A stretch of DNA of 64,000 nt, taken from positions 1 through 64,000 of the forward strand of contig SUVS01000009.1 in assembly GCA_015061885.1 (NCBI GenBank). Direction: 5' to 3'. The position numbers were made by a program, and so were the translations under genes. Under the pieces are notes generated by a model. It saw nothing but the letters and a program-made list of their open reading frames with translations. It was not told where the DNA came from and searched no databases. Each line of letters starts with the position of its first letter. Within the stretch, counting starts at the first letter, position 1. The DNA is from Lentisphaerota bacterium. Lineage in GTDB: Bacteria > Verrucomicrobiota > Lentisphaeria > Victivallales > Victivallaceae. Positions 19,052 through 29,437 of this stretch are shown here, piece by piece.

Positions 19052-20569
19052 TTACTTGGTTTCGGTACGGCCCTGATGCGGGCGGTAGAGGTAAATTATA
19101 TCATTTTCTTTCAGCCCGTCAAGGATCTGGACAAAGCGGTCGTTGGATTCGCCGATCTTAACATCCACTTCCTTGTTGCCGCCGCCCGGAGTCTGCAAAT
19201 ATACATAGAAGCGTTCTTTGTCTTCAAAGATAGCTTCCACGGGTATGAAGAGTGTATCTTTGATCGTACTGGTGATGACTTCGATCTGAACGCTCATGCC
19301 GTTGACCAGCAATTCCGATTGTTTGTCAAAGCGGATACGCGATTTGTAAACTTTCGGCGAAGACGAATCCCAGAAGATGATGTTTACCGGCAATGTGGGG
19401 ATCATATCCACCGTTCCGTGAAATTTCACCGACGGCATACTGTCGGGCGAAATCACCACCCGGTCGCCGACTTTCACTTTGCTGCGGTACTGTTCGGGCA
19501 GATCCAGATTCACTACCATATCGGACATTTCCGGAATGGTCATAAGGATCATACCACGCCAGACTTCCATACCCGGTTTGATGTCCGGGTTGCTGTGCGG
19601 CCGGTCGGGGTTGCCGTAGATAACAATACCGTCGGCAGGGGCGTAAAGCGTCATCATCCGCAGGAACTTTTCGTTCTGTTCAAGATTTTCACGCACACGG
19701 CGGATGCGGCGGGTATAGTTGTGCAGACTGCGGTTGGTACGGGCCCGGCTGGACTGGATAGCCACCTTTACCTTTTCCATATTCAAATCAGCCTGATCTA
19801 CTTCGTTGTAAAGGGCTTTGAGCTTGCTGGGGTCGTCATACATCTTCCACAAACGGCGTGAACTTTCGTTGTTTTCCAGCTCATTTTCTGCCGAATCAAT
19901 ACTGGATTGAGCGTTGGCAAGGTTTTTCTTGTACGCTTTCTGCTTGTCTTCGTCGGTATCCGTTTCGGGATTGGCTTTGTAGTTGCGATAGGTTTCCCGG
20001 GCTTCATCGAGCTTGTTCTGACTGTTGGAAATGTTCAGATCCAGCGAATCACGCTTCTGGCGGCGTTCAAACCGCAGATACTTTCTCAATGCATCGTCGG
20101 CTTTTGCAACGCGGTCTTCGGCGGCTTTCATATTTGCCGCCTGGGTACTTTCTTCGAGTTTCTGGGTTTCCAGAGCCAGTTCCTGCTCTTTTTCGAGGTT
20201 CTCCAACTCTATTTTGCCGTCAAGGATACGGTTTTCCAGATCGGTGGGATCGAGTTTAACGACTATATCGCCTTTTTTGACTTTGGCGTTTTCTTCGATG
20301 ATCCAGACGATCGTTGAACGCACATTGGCTTGCGGAACTACCCGGTGTTTCTTTTTAGCACTGACGGTACCCGGCTGGGTGATACCCAAAACCAGATCAC
20401 CGCGTTTCAGCGTAAAAGTCCGATCCACATCGGTATTTATCTTCTGTTCAGCTTTGTTTGCCTTTTCTTCGGCGTGGGTATAGCTCCATGCCAGATATAT
20501 GAGTGCCCCGGCAGCAATGATTGCGATTGCCAGCAGCAGCAGTCGTAATTTTTTGCGGTCTGTTTTCAT
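19052..20569 (-). CDS. MacA/HlyD-like periplasmic adaptor with long coiled-coil hairpin
   Basis: Single N-terminal TM; lipoyl-like halves (VVKLDPTDLENRI / LYAPADGIVIYG), ~200 aa helical insert. Confidence 0.87.
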   Translation of the reverse strand: MKTDRKKLRLLLLAIAIIAAGALIYLAWSYTHAEEKANKAEQKINTDVDRTFTLKRGDLVLGITQPGTVSAKKKHRVVPQANVRSTIVWIIEENAKVKKGDIVVKLDPTDLENRILDGKIELENLEKEQELALETQKLEESTQAANMKAAEDRVAKADDALRKYLRFERRQKRDSLDLNISNSQNKLDEARETYRNYKANPETDTDEDKQKAYKKNLANAQSSIDSAENELENNESSRRLWKMYDDPSKLKALYNEVDQADLNMEKVKVAIQSSRARTNRSLHNYTRRIRRVRENLEQNEKFLRMMTLYAPADGIVIYGNPDRPHSNPDIKPGMEVWRGMILMTIPEMSDMVVNLDLPEQYRSKVKVGDRVVISPDSMPSVKFHGTVDMIPTLPVNIIFWDSSSPKVYKSRIRFDKQSELLVNGMSVQIEVITSTIKDTLFIPVEAIFEDKERFYVYLQTPGGGNKEVDVKIGESNDRFVQILDGLKENDIIYLYRPHQGRTETK

Positions 20570-20578
20570 TGTGCAGCC

Positions 20579-22111
20579 TTACTTTTTAGCGTTTTGAGAG
20601 TCTTTCTCCGCTTTTGCCGGAGCTGGTGTCTGCTGTTTGTCATCTTTGGCATCAGGATTCTTTTTGTCTTCTTCAGCTTTTTTATCGTCGCGGTCTTTTT
20701 CCGGATCGTTAGCTTTGCGGCGGCGTTCCGGTTCGTCGATAAACTCTTCCTTGAGCTGCTGAACAGTAGATTTGAGTTTGGGCAGTGAAGGCGAATTCTG
20801 CAATATTTCACCGATCTTGCCGCTGATATTGGCTACTTCGTCCGGATCGAAGCCGATACCGGAGGGATCTTCCGCCGGACGCAGAATATGCACACGCATG
20901 AAAAATACCAGATGCACGATTTCCTGTTCGCGGTTTTTGGAGGTAAAGAGTTCGCCGATATAGGGCAGATCGCTCAAAAGCGGAGTACGGTCTTCCTGCA
21001 TACTGGAACGGTTGCTGTAAAGACCGCCCATCATGATTACTTCGCCATCGCGCAAAGTAAGGGTGGTTTCCAGATTACGGATACTGATCACCGGCACCTG
21101 GAAAGAGATCGCTTCGCCGGTGGTGGCATCGTACCCCTGATTGATACGCTGGTACTGTTGTACGGTAGATACTTCCGGAGCAACTTTCAAGGTTACAAGA
21201 TTATCGTTGATGATCAGCGGAGTAAGCGTAAGAGTAGCACCTACGCGGCGGAAGGTGGTGGCAATGTTCGTACCGCTGGAAGTGGTACTCATTTCCTGGA
21301 TCGGTATATCCTGACCGGTCGAAAGACTGGCTTCTTCGTTGCGGCTTATCACCAGATTGGGCGAGGTCAGGACTTTAGCATCCTGACCGTTGAGTACCCA
21401 CTGGAACGAAGTTTGCAGACTTTTCGTGCCGGAGACATAAGGATACCAGCTTAAATTCAAGCCCGATGTATCCGAAGCTCCGCTTAATGAACTGTTGGTC
21501 ATGCCGCCGGTTGATTTGAGCAAGCCGTGTTCGTGCAACGCATTTTTGCTGCGGTGACTGTCGTTGAACTGTGCAGAAAGACTGCGGCTCATGCCATCAG
21601 CAAAAAGCACTTCAACGACTTTGACTTCTACCACTACCTGCGGCATGGGTTTGTCGATAGCCAGCAGAGCGTTTTTCAGATTTTCGATATTGTCGGAACT
21701 GTCGTGGATAGTCAGCAGGTTCTGTTCGGTATGGAATTCCACGGAGCCGTTACGCAGAATATTTTCGATTGCCGTTACGCTGGCTCGGTTGGCCTGAATA
21801 TAACGGCAGCGGTAAATAAGGGTCGAACGGTTATTGTTGCCGGGAATGATCGTAAAATCCGGTTTGGGCAGCGGTGTAACGATGCGTTTTGCATTTTCCG
21901 GAACCGGTTCCAGCAGACTGCGGAGCTGGGCGGCAACACTCTCAACATTTTTCTTGCCTTGTTCAAGGTATTCCGGAGTCTTTTTTGCCGGTTCAGATGC
22001 GAGAAATGAATTTACAGAATCATTGGCACTGCACTCTGAAGCACCATTGAAAAAAGAAGCAGCAGTAACGGCAGCCGCCAGACATTTGACCAAGCCGGAT
22101 AATCGGGACAT
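20579..22111 (-). CDS. Secretin (GspD/PilQ-like) with charged C-terminal extension
   Basis: LNGQDAKVLTSPNLVISRNEEASLSTGQDIPI, VPVISIRNLETTLTLRDGEVIMMGGL, PLLSDLPYIGELF. Confidence 0.9.
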   Translation of the reverse strand: MSRLSGLVKCLAAAVTAASFFNGASECSANDSVNSFLASEPAKKTPEYLEQGKKNVESVAAQLRSLLEPVPENAKRIVTPLPKPDFTIIPGNNNRSTLIYRCRYIQANRASVTAIENILRNGSVEFHTEQNLLTIHDSSDNIENLKNALLAIDKPMPQVVVEVKVVEVLFADGMSRSLSAQFNDSHRSKNALHEHGLLKSTGGMTNSSLSGASDTSGLNLSWYPYVSGTKSLQTSFQWVLNGQDAKVLTSPNLVISRNEEASLSTGQDIPIQEMSTTSSGTNIATTFRRVGATLTLTPLIINDNLVTLKVAPEVSTVQQYQRINQGYDATTGEAISFQVPVISIRNLETTLTLRDGEVIMMGGLYSNRSSMQEDRTPLLSDLPYIGELFTSKNREQEIVHLVFFMRVHILRPAEDPSGIGFDPDEVANISGKIGEILQNSPSLPKLKSTVQQLKEEFIDEPERRRKANDPEKDRDDKKAEEDKKNPDAKDDKQQTPAPAKAEKDSQNAKK

Positions 22112-22157
22112 TTTACTTTTCCTTTGTATTCTTCTTTTGAGTTAAAGTATCTTCAGC

Positions 22158-22243
22158 GGTGATTTCAAAACTCCTCAAAAGTCACCTGCGGCAAAATCTT
22201 TGCCTGACTGTACTTTTGCTTTGTAAGGAATTCTGAAATCACC
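22158..22243 (-). promoter_or_regulatory. Nested-hairpin 5'-leader candidate upstream of the secretin operon
   Basis: Inverted repeats GGTGATTTCA/TGAAATCACC (22158-22167/22234-22243), CAAAAGT/ACTTTTG (22176-22182/22212-22218), GGCAAA-ATC-TTTGCC (22190-22204). Confidence 0.5.
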
Positions 22244-22497
22244 TCTTTAATGATACAGAAAATCGTAATCAGGACAACATAGCACATTTTTCGGATTTTT
22301 CAAGGTTGTTAACCGTTTAAAATCCAAGAAAAACGCGTTATTATCGCCCGTCAGGGCATTGCATGAAGAAAAAACAGTTTACATAAAATCAACTTTTGTA
22401 ATATAAAAACATTGAAAAAATTTTTTCAGCGGTTATATTTTTCAGCAAACCATAACCGCAACTACTATCCTCAAACAGAAAGAGAGCGTTTTATCAT

Positions 22498-23269
22498 GGT
22501 ATTGGCGAGTAATATTTTTCCGGTAGATTTTCTGAAGAAACATAATCTGGGTGTGGAGCTTTATATAACTACCGAAACCGATTTAAACGCTTTGGAAGTT
22601 GTCCGTGATTATGCCAGAACTGTGCATCTGCAGTACAGCGGCATCAACCTTGCCGCCAACGACGAAGCCGTCCGCCGCAAGAGCATAAACGATATAAAAT
22701 ACGGCATCGAAACCGGAGCCGGATTTGATGTCAAGACGATGGTTCTGCACCCCTGCGGCGTTTTTTCAAGTAAGGGCGAAGATGTCGGTTCCTACGCTCC
22801 CATGATCGACTCTCTGCGGGAAATCGCTGATTTTATGGCGGGTAAGGGATTGATTTTGAGCTTGGAAAATCAGGTGTTGCGTCACCCTGATCTGCGGATC
22901 ATTGCCGGTTGCAGCAGTGACGAATGGTTCCAGCTTTATAAAGATGTTGACCGCAAAAATGTTACACTGACTCTGGATACCAGCCATGCCGCCAGTGCTT
23001 CTGCTCACGAAGATACATTGGAAAAACGCCATGCCAAACTCTGGAAGTTTTTGGATCACCCGGAACTTATCAGCCATTTTCACTGGTCAGATGCCCGTTT
23101 GGTGACAGACGATTGTCAGTACGCAGATATCCATCTGGTGCCGGGGCAGGGGGATTTGCCGAGAGATTTCCACAAAGCCATCTGGGAACACCCCGCAAGC
23201 AAACTCTTTGAGCAGAAATGTACCGAAGAAGAGCTGGAAGCGGGTTTGGCATTTGCTCACAGTTTGTAA
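22498..23269 (+). CDS. Xylose isomerase-like TIM-barrel protein (sugar phosphate isomerase/epimerase family)
   Basis: MVLHPCGVFSS, LSLENQVL, LTLDTSHAA, SHFHWSDAR pattern. Confidence 0.75.
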
Positions 23270-23320
23270 AACGGTAATAAAGTTTGCCTTTATTTTCCAT
23301 ATCAACAAATAGTAAAAAAC

Positions 23321-23365
23321 AATACGGAGTGCAGGCTTTTTTTCAAAAAAAGGCTGCACTCCGTA
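23321..23365. terminator. Bidirectional intrinsic terminator
   Basis: ACGGAGTGCAGGCTTTTTTT-CA-AAAAAAAGGCTGCACTCCGT between convergent genes. Confidence 0.8.
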
Positions 23366-23388
23366 AGTTTTTCAGCAGATGGCTGGTT

Positions 23389-24126
23389 TTACAGTTTATC
23401 TATTACTGTAAGCGAGTGCCAGGGCAGAGTTTCAAAACCTTCTTTGTTCATTCCTTCCACATGGCCGTCGCACCAAAGTACATTGGCATATCCGTTGTGG
23501 GCAAGGTAAAAACCTTTGGTTCCTTTGCCATTGCAGGTACATTGAGCTGTGTTAGTCATTGATTTGTCGGATTTAAAACAGGAATCTCCCATCATTGGTG
23601 CTCTTGATGGATCGCCTCCGGTTTGGCTGTTTTTTGCTCCTTGCACATAACCTTCCAGCAAGTAGTTTTTCCAGGGACCGTTACCGTGATAGCCGGGGGC
23701 TGAAACAAATCCATAAATTTGGTTGGACATTTGTCCTTTTTCACCTTGAAAACGCACCAGTTCACTGCTTCCGGGACAAGTGAACCAGACGGCATCCTGT
23801 TTATTTATTTTATTACCGGTAGTATTGGGCAGTAAACCTGCCTGTGCCATTTTTTGTATGTAAGTAAGATCTTTATCGTGTCCGGTGGCACCGGTCAGAT
23901 AGCCGTTACTTATATCAACATACGAAAACTGAATCAGTCCCAGTTGTTTTAGATTGCCCGTACAGTTCGTGGTCTGGGCTCTTGCCCGTGCAGCAGAAAG
24001 TGCAGGCAAAAGCATTGCTGCAAGAATGGCGATAATGGCGATCACAACCAATAGTTCGATCAAAGTAAAAGCCAAACCCATGGGCTTCCTGCCAGCACAC
24101 TGGCAGGAATACAATTCATTCTTCAT
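23389..24126 (-). CDS. Prepilin-type N-terminal cleavage/methylation domain protein (pseudopilin-like)
   Basis: [31 protein letters not shown]9-DG motif [16 protein letters not shown]. Confidence 0.9.
   Translation of the reverse strand: MKNELYSCQCAGRKPMGLAFTLIELLVVIAIIAILAAMLLPALSAARARAQTTNCTGNLKQLGLIQFSYVDISNGYLTGATGHDKDLTYIQKMAQAGLLPNTTGNKINKQDAVWFTCPGSSELVRFQGEKGQMSNQIYGFVSAPGYHGNGPWKNYLLEGYVQGAKNSQTGGDPSRAPMMGDSCFKSDKSMTNTAQCTCNGKGTKGFYLAHNGYANVLWCDGHVEGMNKEGFETLPWHSLTVIDKL
24074..24109 (-). repeat. Two abutting palindromes in the second pseudopilin leader codons
   Basis: TTCCTGCCAG-CACA-CTGGCAGGAA (24086-24109) and AAACCCATGGGCTT (24074-24087; CCCATGGG core, one wobble pair as RNA). 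Confidence 0.8.
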
Positions 24127-24148
24127 AACAGTACTCCTTTTTTTATGG

Positions 24149-26932
24149 TTATTTTTTGAGTTTAAGTATAAGTTGAGCAGCTTCTTCCCGTACTTTGTCA
24201 GCTTCCGCCGGGTCGTGGGCTTTATCGACCACTACCCGTTTGGCGGCGGTCTTCAAAAAAGCCTGTGCTTCGGGGGAGTCCTTGCCGATTTCGCGAAGTT
24301 TATCCAGATATTTTACATCGGTTATACCTTGCCGGAGTGCCATATAACGGATGGAAGGTACTACGACTTCTTCGGAGTTGTAAAGCAGTGAATCGCCGCC
24401 ATTACCTTTCCAGGTCATGTTGGGCAAGCCTTTGACAGACTGAAACATGTCGTTGGAATCCATATTCTGATATTCGCCGAACCACGCATTATGCCGGAAG
24501 TTTTTGTATAGAGAAGCTCTTATATCCGTAGAACATGTGTAATGACCGAAAGTTACGCCTTTGGCCTGCTGTTCCCTAATAAAATCCACTTGCTCTTTGG
24601 TTTTGAAATAACCGTGCCGCCACAATATCCAGTGATCAACATAGGGGGCGATTTTTTTCATGTTTTCCAAATTCATACATCCGGCGCCGAGGGTTATACA
24701 CAATTTGATCTGCAGACCGGCGGCATGGAGAGCTTTCAAATATTTTTCTACATCGTTAAAGGAGTCGAACGGTGGTTCATCGTAAATTTCTATATAACAC
24801 TTGGCGGGATCAAAGCCATTCTTTTTCAGAAACAGTTCCACAGTTTTGACCCAATCCACAAACAAATGCAGATTCTTTTTGCCGTACAGATTGGTAAATG
24901 TGTAAACACAGCTGTAACAGACAAGTATTGTCTGGCAACCGATACTTTTGATTTTTGCTGCCCTGTCTTCGGCAAAACCGTTAGTGGTGACAGGGGTGAA
25001 TTTGCCATCTTTGAGCGGAAATTTAAGCGACCACGGATTGATCCGGTAAATTTTCATTGCAATATCATCCTGCAATACCCGGGCTTTGTCGGTGGTGTAT
25101 GCCGAAAAATAGTTGCAGGGACGGCGGGGGCTTTTATCCAGTTCAATATCATTTACAGTCAAAGTCAGGGGGATATCTTTCATGTCGCCGGAGTAATTGT
25201 AGTTGCCTCTGCCTTTGCCCCGGGTGGTGAATATACCTTTGCCGTTGACTTCCAGAATCCGGATGCGACCTTTGTATTCGCCGGGTTTGAGATCGTATGT
25301 GCTGAAATCCAGCCAGACTAACGCACACTCTCCGGCAGGCACTGTTACAGTGCGGGCTTCGTTCATCTTGGGCAGCGGGTCAAAAATGGCACTGTTGCCA
25401 CTGGAGTTGTCCCGGTGGGCGACAGCTTCCCGGTAGGTTACGCCGGGGAATAGTTTGCCGTTGTGCCATTCAAGGGATTTATCTTTGGGGATTTCGGCGG
25501 TGATTTGATAGACCGCAGTCTTTTGGCTGTTGTTGTAAATCGCCAGCGGCAGCGGTTTGATTTCGTTGACGGCGGCACGCAGTGCGATTTTTCCCACCGT
25601 CTCAAACAGGGCATCCGGCAGGAACGGCAGCGAAAAGTCATCGGTAATATTTACCGGAGCACAGAGTATTTTCTGCTTGCGGAAAGAGTCAATTTTTTCC
25701 TGCACAGCTTTAGCTTCGGCTTCGGCCTGAATTTTTTCAAAGGCTTCGCGGGTGGTGTTATCGGGGAAACTGCCGCAATAAATTTTACCGAAATATTTTA
25801 AATCAGAAAAACCGCTGGCAACTTTTGCCCACGAACTCAACTCTTTAGCTTCTTTACGCTGGCGAGCCATGTTAAAGCCGATAAAATCGCCTTTTTTCGG
25901 GTTATCCCAGCCTAAACTGGCAAAGGGTATGGTAGCTGTTCCGGCCCAGCCATGTTTGGTAACATTGGTTTTGACCGTCCACTCAAGAGGTTTGCCGTTG
26001 ACGATGCTGGTTGAGGTGTAATTGTTGGCAGAAACGACAAATTGGGAAAAATCCCGGTCAGACTTTTTTGCGGTAAAGAAAAATTCCACTACATCGCCGC
26101 TCCACAATTTTTCCGGTGTTTTTGACGGAGTAACTTGTTTGGGCTCTTCACAATCAAAAGTTATGACAAAGGCTTTGTCGGTCATCTTGATATTGAAAGA
26201 GGTCTTGGCAGTCAAATCTTTGGGGCTTTTGAAACGGTGAAAATCGCTGTAACTGGTGCCGTCAGCCGGGATGATCTTCTTAATATCCAGCTCGACTTTG
26301 GCGGGAGCTGACTGGTCGTTCAAGGCAGGGCGTTTGCGTTCTTTGATCACGATATTGTCGAATAGTATGTAATCGCCGACTTTGTGCACAAAAGGCGAAT
26401 AACGCTCATAGTTGCTTATGGAAAGATTCAATGCCGCATTCACAGTGTCTTCTTTGGTGCGGAAAGAACCTTTATAAGTGACCCATTCCCCGTTGGCTTT
26501 GATCGGTGCGGCGGTGGTCTTGGTGCTTTTGCCGTGCCAGAGAGTCTGTTTGGCGTTCCACAAAGTTGCCCGGAGCTGTCCGCCGCTTTTTATGTTGCTC
26601 TTTATATCAATAGAAAAATCGTAGGTAGTGTTGGGCTTGCACACAAAACCGCCGGGAGCATTTTTGTCTGCATATTTTCCGCCGATCCACACGGCAGCTT
26701 GCAGAGTACGGTATTTGCCTTTTTGATGCAATTTATCAAATTCCAATTTGCCGCAGCGGTTCCAGGTCAGATCTTCAGTAAAGACCGTAAGTTTGCCGCC
26801 GTTGGTGCGGAATTCCGGGCCGTACTTCTTTTCGTCAGCGTTAAAGTCGCTGTTTTTAACGATATTCTGAGCGGGAACCATTGCCGCTGCGATCAGCAGC
26901 AGATAAACAAACAGTTTTTTCATCATAATCAT
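24149..26932 (-). CDS. Large secreted glycan-active protein: CBM-like N-terminus, CBM9-like middle, C-terminal glycoside-hydrolase-like (DUF4091-like) domain
   Basis: Signal peptide; [29 protein letters not shown]...[11 protein letters not shown]-terminal region with EIYDEPPFD. Confidence 0.7.
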   Translation of the reverse strand: MIMMKKLFVYLLLIAAAMVPAQNIVKNSDFNADEKKYGPEFRTNGGKLTVFTEDLTWNRCGKLEFDKLHQKGKYRTLQAAVWIGGKYADKNAPGGFVCKPNTTYDFSIDIKSNIKSGGQLRATLWNAKQTLWHGKSTKTTAAPIKANGEWVTYKGSFRTKEDTVNAALNLSISNYERYSPFVHKVGDYILFDNIVIKERKRPALNDQSAPAKVELDIKKIIPADGTSYSDFHRFKSPKDLTAKTSFNIKMTDKAFVITFDCEEPKQVTPSKTPEKLWSGDVVEFFFTAKKSDRDFSQFVVSANNYTSTSIVNGKPLEWTVKTNVTKHGWAGTATIPFASLGWDNPKKGDFIGFNMARQRKEAKELSSWAKVASGFSDLKYFGKIYCGSFPDNTTREAFEKIQAEAEAKAVQEKIDSFRKQKILCAPVNITDDFSLPFLPDALFETVGKIALRAAVNEIKPLPLAIYNNSQKTAVYQITAEIPKDKSLEWHNGKLFPGVTYREAVAHRDNSSGNSAIFDPLPKMNEARTVTVPAGECALVWLDFSTYDLKPGEYKGRIRILEVNGKGIFTTRGKGRGNYNYSGDMKDIPLTLTVNDIELDKSPRRPCNYFSAYTTDKARVLQDDIAMKIYRINPWSLKFPLKDGKFTPVTTNGFAEDRAAKIKSIGCQTILVCYSCVYTFTNLYGKKNLHLFVDWVKTVELFLKKNGFDPAKCYIEIYDEPPFDSFNDVEKYLKALHAAGLQIKLCITLGAGCMNLENMKKIAPYVDHWILWRHGYFKTKEQVDFIREQQAKGVTFGHYTCSTDIRASLYKNFRHNAWFGEYQNMDSNDMFQSVKGLPNMTWKGNGGDSLLYNSEEVVVPSIRYMALRQGITDVKYLDKLREIGKDSPEAQAFLKTAAKRVVVDKAHDPAEADKVREEAAQLILKLKK

Positions 26933-28020
26933 ACCTCTTTATCTTTTATTACAATATTTCTTACACTTTTGCGTATTACCAGTTTAGTCGGAACTTGCAC
27001 AATGATCCGGTTGGCAGATGATTGGTTGATCTGCTTGAACAAAAGTTCAGCTCCCTGAATAAAACATTCTTTGAAGCTGCGGTCTATGGCAGTGAAAAAT
27101 GTCGGCCGTTTCAACTCGTGATCGTAGTTTTCAAAATTATCCACGCACAATATATCCGGCAGTACATCCGTAGAGAGTCCATTGATCTGCATATACGAAT
27201 ACATCCCGTAACTGATGGCCCACCCCAGCGAAATATAGAGCGTATTTTCAATGTCATCTGCGGTAAGCGATTGGGCAAGATCGTATCCGTAGGTGATATT
27301 GTTGTTACTGACCTGATGACCGGTTTCCTGTACAGTTATCCGGGCGGCCGTGCCGGTCATATTCAGGTAGTTGACTATCTGCCGGGCGGTAGCAATACAG
27401 TTGCGGGAGCTTGTTTGCAGTACAACGATATTTTTGTACCGGTCAAGATCGCAGTGCTGACAGAAATCTCTCAAAGCCGTGGAAAAATCGGCTATTACCT
27501 GATTGCATATCAAACGGTCTTCCAGATATACCGCTCCGACCAGAACAATAGGTTTGTTGAACGCACGCAATGCCGGCAGAGTTTTTTTGTCAACAAAGTT
27601 GGAATTAAGCAGCAGACCATCCAGTTTACGCAGCAGTTTTTTTCCAACCGCAGGATCTTGCATGGCATAGAATTGCAGCAGCAATATTTTCGCATCTTCT
27701 TTGCGGCAGTTCAAATGATCCAGCAGAGCACCTGACGCATCATTGAGTATGGAGTCAAGCAATGGCGACGGCGTGTAACCCAGATAACCGATCTTCTTTT
27801 TCCGGGCCGGATTTTTCTGCAAAAAATAACCTTTGCCGGGAACTGATGAAACAATACCTTCTGCCAGCAGGTGCTTGAACACTGCGGCGGCAGTAGTCGG
27901 TGAACAGTGATACTTTCCGGCGAACTCTCGCACCGACTCCAAGTGCGATTTTTTCGTCAGTTGCCGTTGTGAAAGTTCTTTCTTGTATTGTTCAACTAAT
28001 TTTTCCAGTTTGGTATTCAT
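26929..28020 (-). CDS. GntR-type HTH regulator with LacI/PBP-like domain
   Basis: VREFAGKYHCSPTTAAAVFKHLLAEGIVSSVPGKGYFL; IGYLGYTPSPLLDSIL. Confidence 0.85.
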   Translation of the reverse strand: MNTKLEKLVEQYKKELSQRQLTKKSHLESVREFAGKYHCSPTTAAAVFKHLLAEGIVSSVPGKGYFLQKNPARKKKIGYLGYTPSPLLDSILNDASGALLDHLNCRKEDAKILLLQFYAMQDPAVGKKLLRKLDGLLLNSNFVDKKTLPALRAFNKPIVLVGAVYLEDRLICNQVIADFSTALRDFCQHCDLDRYKNIVVLQTSSRNCIATARQIVNYLNMTGTAARITVQETGHQVSNNNITYGYDLAQSLTADDIENTLYISLGWAISYGMYSYMQINGLSTDVLPDILCVDNFENYDHELKRPTFFTAIDRSFKECFIQGAELLFKQINQSSANRIIVQVPTKLVIRKSVRNIVIKDKEV

Positions 28021-28164
28021 AAATCAGGAAACCCCGAAATATCTTTACTTTCAGCTGTTGATGCAAGGGTGGTTATCTTTCAATATAAATATATTTCAAA
28101 AGCAATTAACTGTCAAGAGCGGAAAATATAAGACCGGTGGAATATTGCTGAAAAAAAGGAAAAT

Positions 28165-28187
28165 CTGTAACAGAATAAGTGTTACAG
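28165..28187. promoter_or_regulatory. Candidate operator in the divergent intergenic region
   Basis: CTGTAACA-7 nt-TGTTACAG perfect inverted repeat between a GntR-type regulator and a divergent gene. Confidence 0.4.
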
Positions 28188-28403
28188 TTGATGTTTAACT
28201 TGTTGTAATTGTGGGATGTCTGTAAGTTTATATTTTATGGGCTTGATGGTTATGTTGTAGTTCTCTGCTGTTGCCAGGATTAAAAAAACGCAAGGTTTTT
28301 TCCGTCATCTTCTGGTATTATATTCAATAGAGTGTGTTCAAAAACTTGCAATATTGAGTTGCAGGTTGTATTGTATAAACAATTTATTAAAAAACACTGA
28401 AGA

Positions 28404-29417
28404 ATGGAGTATATCATGCTTGAAAATGTAAATCTTGAACCTATCACCGGTACTTTTGTCAATATGCTTATATCCGATACCGGGATCGTCAACGGCGGTC
28501 TTAAAGAATGGGAACAGGATTTTAAGATGATGAAGGCTATCGGTATGGATCAATTGTTTATAATCCGTACCGAAGTAGAGCAAAATGGCATCCGCCTTTC
28601 TGCCGAAGACCCCCGTTCAACGACCTGGAAAGAAGACGCCAATCTGCTGGATATGGTTTTCCGGCTGGGCGATAAATACGATATGACCGTATTCCTCGGC
28701 GGCCCGCAGAATATTTCCAATCTGCATTCCGGTGATTGGATGAAAGAAGTCGATGACAACAAACGTTACTACGACCGTACCGTGGCAAAATACAAACATC
28801 ACAAGTGTTTCAAAGGCTTGTATGTAACGCTCGAAGCATTGCCGTGGCACTTCAACTTTCTGGATATTTGTACGGAAGTGCTTAAATACATGCGTGCCAA
28901 TTACCCGGATATGAAAACTTTTATGAGTCCTTCTTTCCGCGGGCCGTGGGGCGATATGTCCCGGCAGTACACCCCCGATGAATGGGTGGATATTTACGGC
29001 AGATACTTCTTTGAACGCGTTGCCGGTATGCTTGACTACTGTGCCCCGCAGGATAAGATCGCCGCACCGGCATGTCATTACGGAGAAATACTGGATAACG
29101 GCTTATCTGAATGGTACACCAAAGTCGGTAAACTCTTTGATAAGTGCGGCATTGAATTGTGGAGCAATATCGAAACTTTCCAGCGTCCTTTCCCCGGCCA
29201 CGGCGAACCCAAAGGCGTTTTCCGTCAGGGCGACTACCGTTCGCTTTATATGAAACTTTCGGAAGCATCTCCGCTGGTCAAACGGATCATCACCTACGAA
29301 TATTTCAGCTGCATGAGCCCCAATACCGAATGGGGTTCCAGCCGCAGACTGCTGGCTCGGTATCTGGAAATGATCGGCAAGGATCCGGCGATCATCGACG
29401 AAATCTATCCCCGGTAA
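28404..29417 (+). CDS. DUF4434-like TIM-barrel protein
   Basis: ITGTFVNMLISDTG...WEQDFKMMKAIGMDQLFIIRTE; complete ORF. Confidence 0.6.
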   Translation: MEYIMLENVNLEPITGTFVNMLISDTGIVNGGLKEWEQDFKMMKAIGMDQLFIIRTEVEQNGIRLSAEDPRSTTWKEDANLLDMVFRLGDKYDMTVFLGGPQNISNLHSGDWMKEVDDNKRYYDRTVAKYKHHKCFKGLYVTLEALPWHFNFLDICTEVLKYMRANYPDMKTFMSPSFRGPWGDMSRQYTPDEWVDIYGRYFFERVAGMLDYCAPQDKIAAPACHYGEILDNGLSEWYTKVGKLFDKCGIELWSNIETFQRPFPGHGEPKGVFRQGDYRSLYMKLSEASPLVKRIITYEYFSCMSPNTEWGSSRRLLARYLEMIGKDPAIIDEIYPR

Positions 29418-29437
29418 AAAAACTGTTTGCATAAGGT

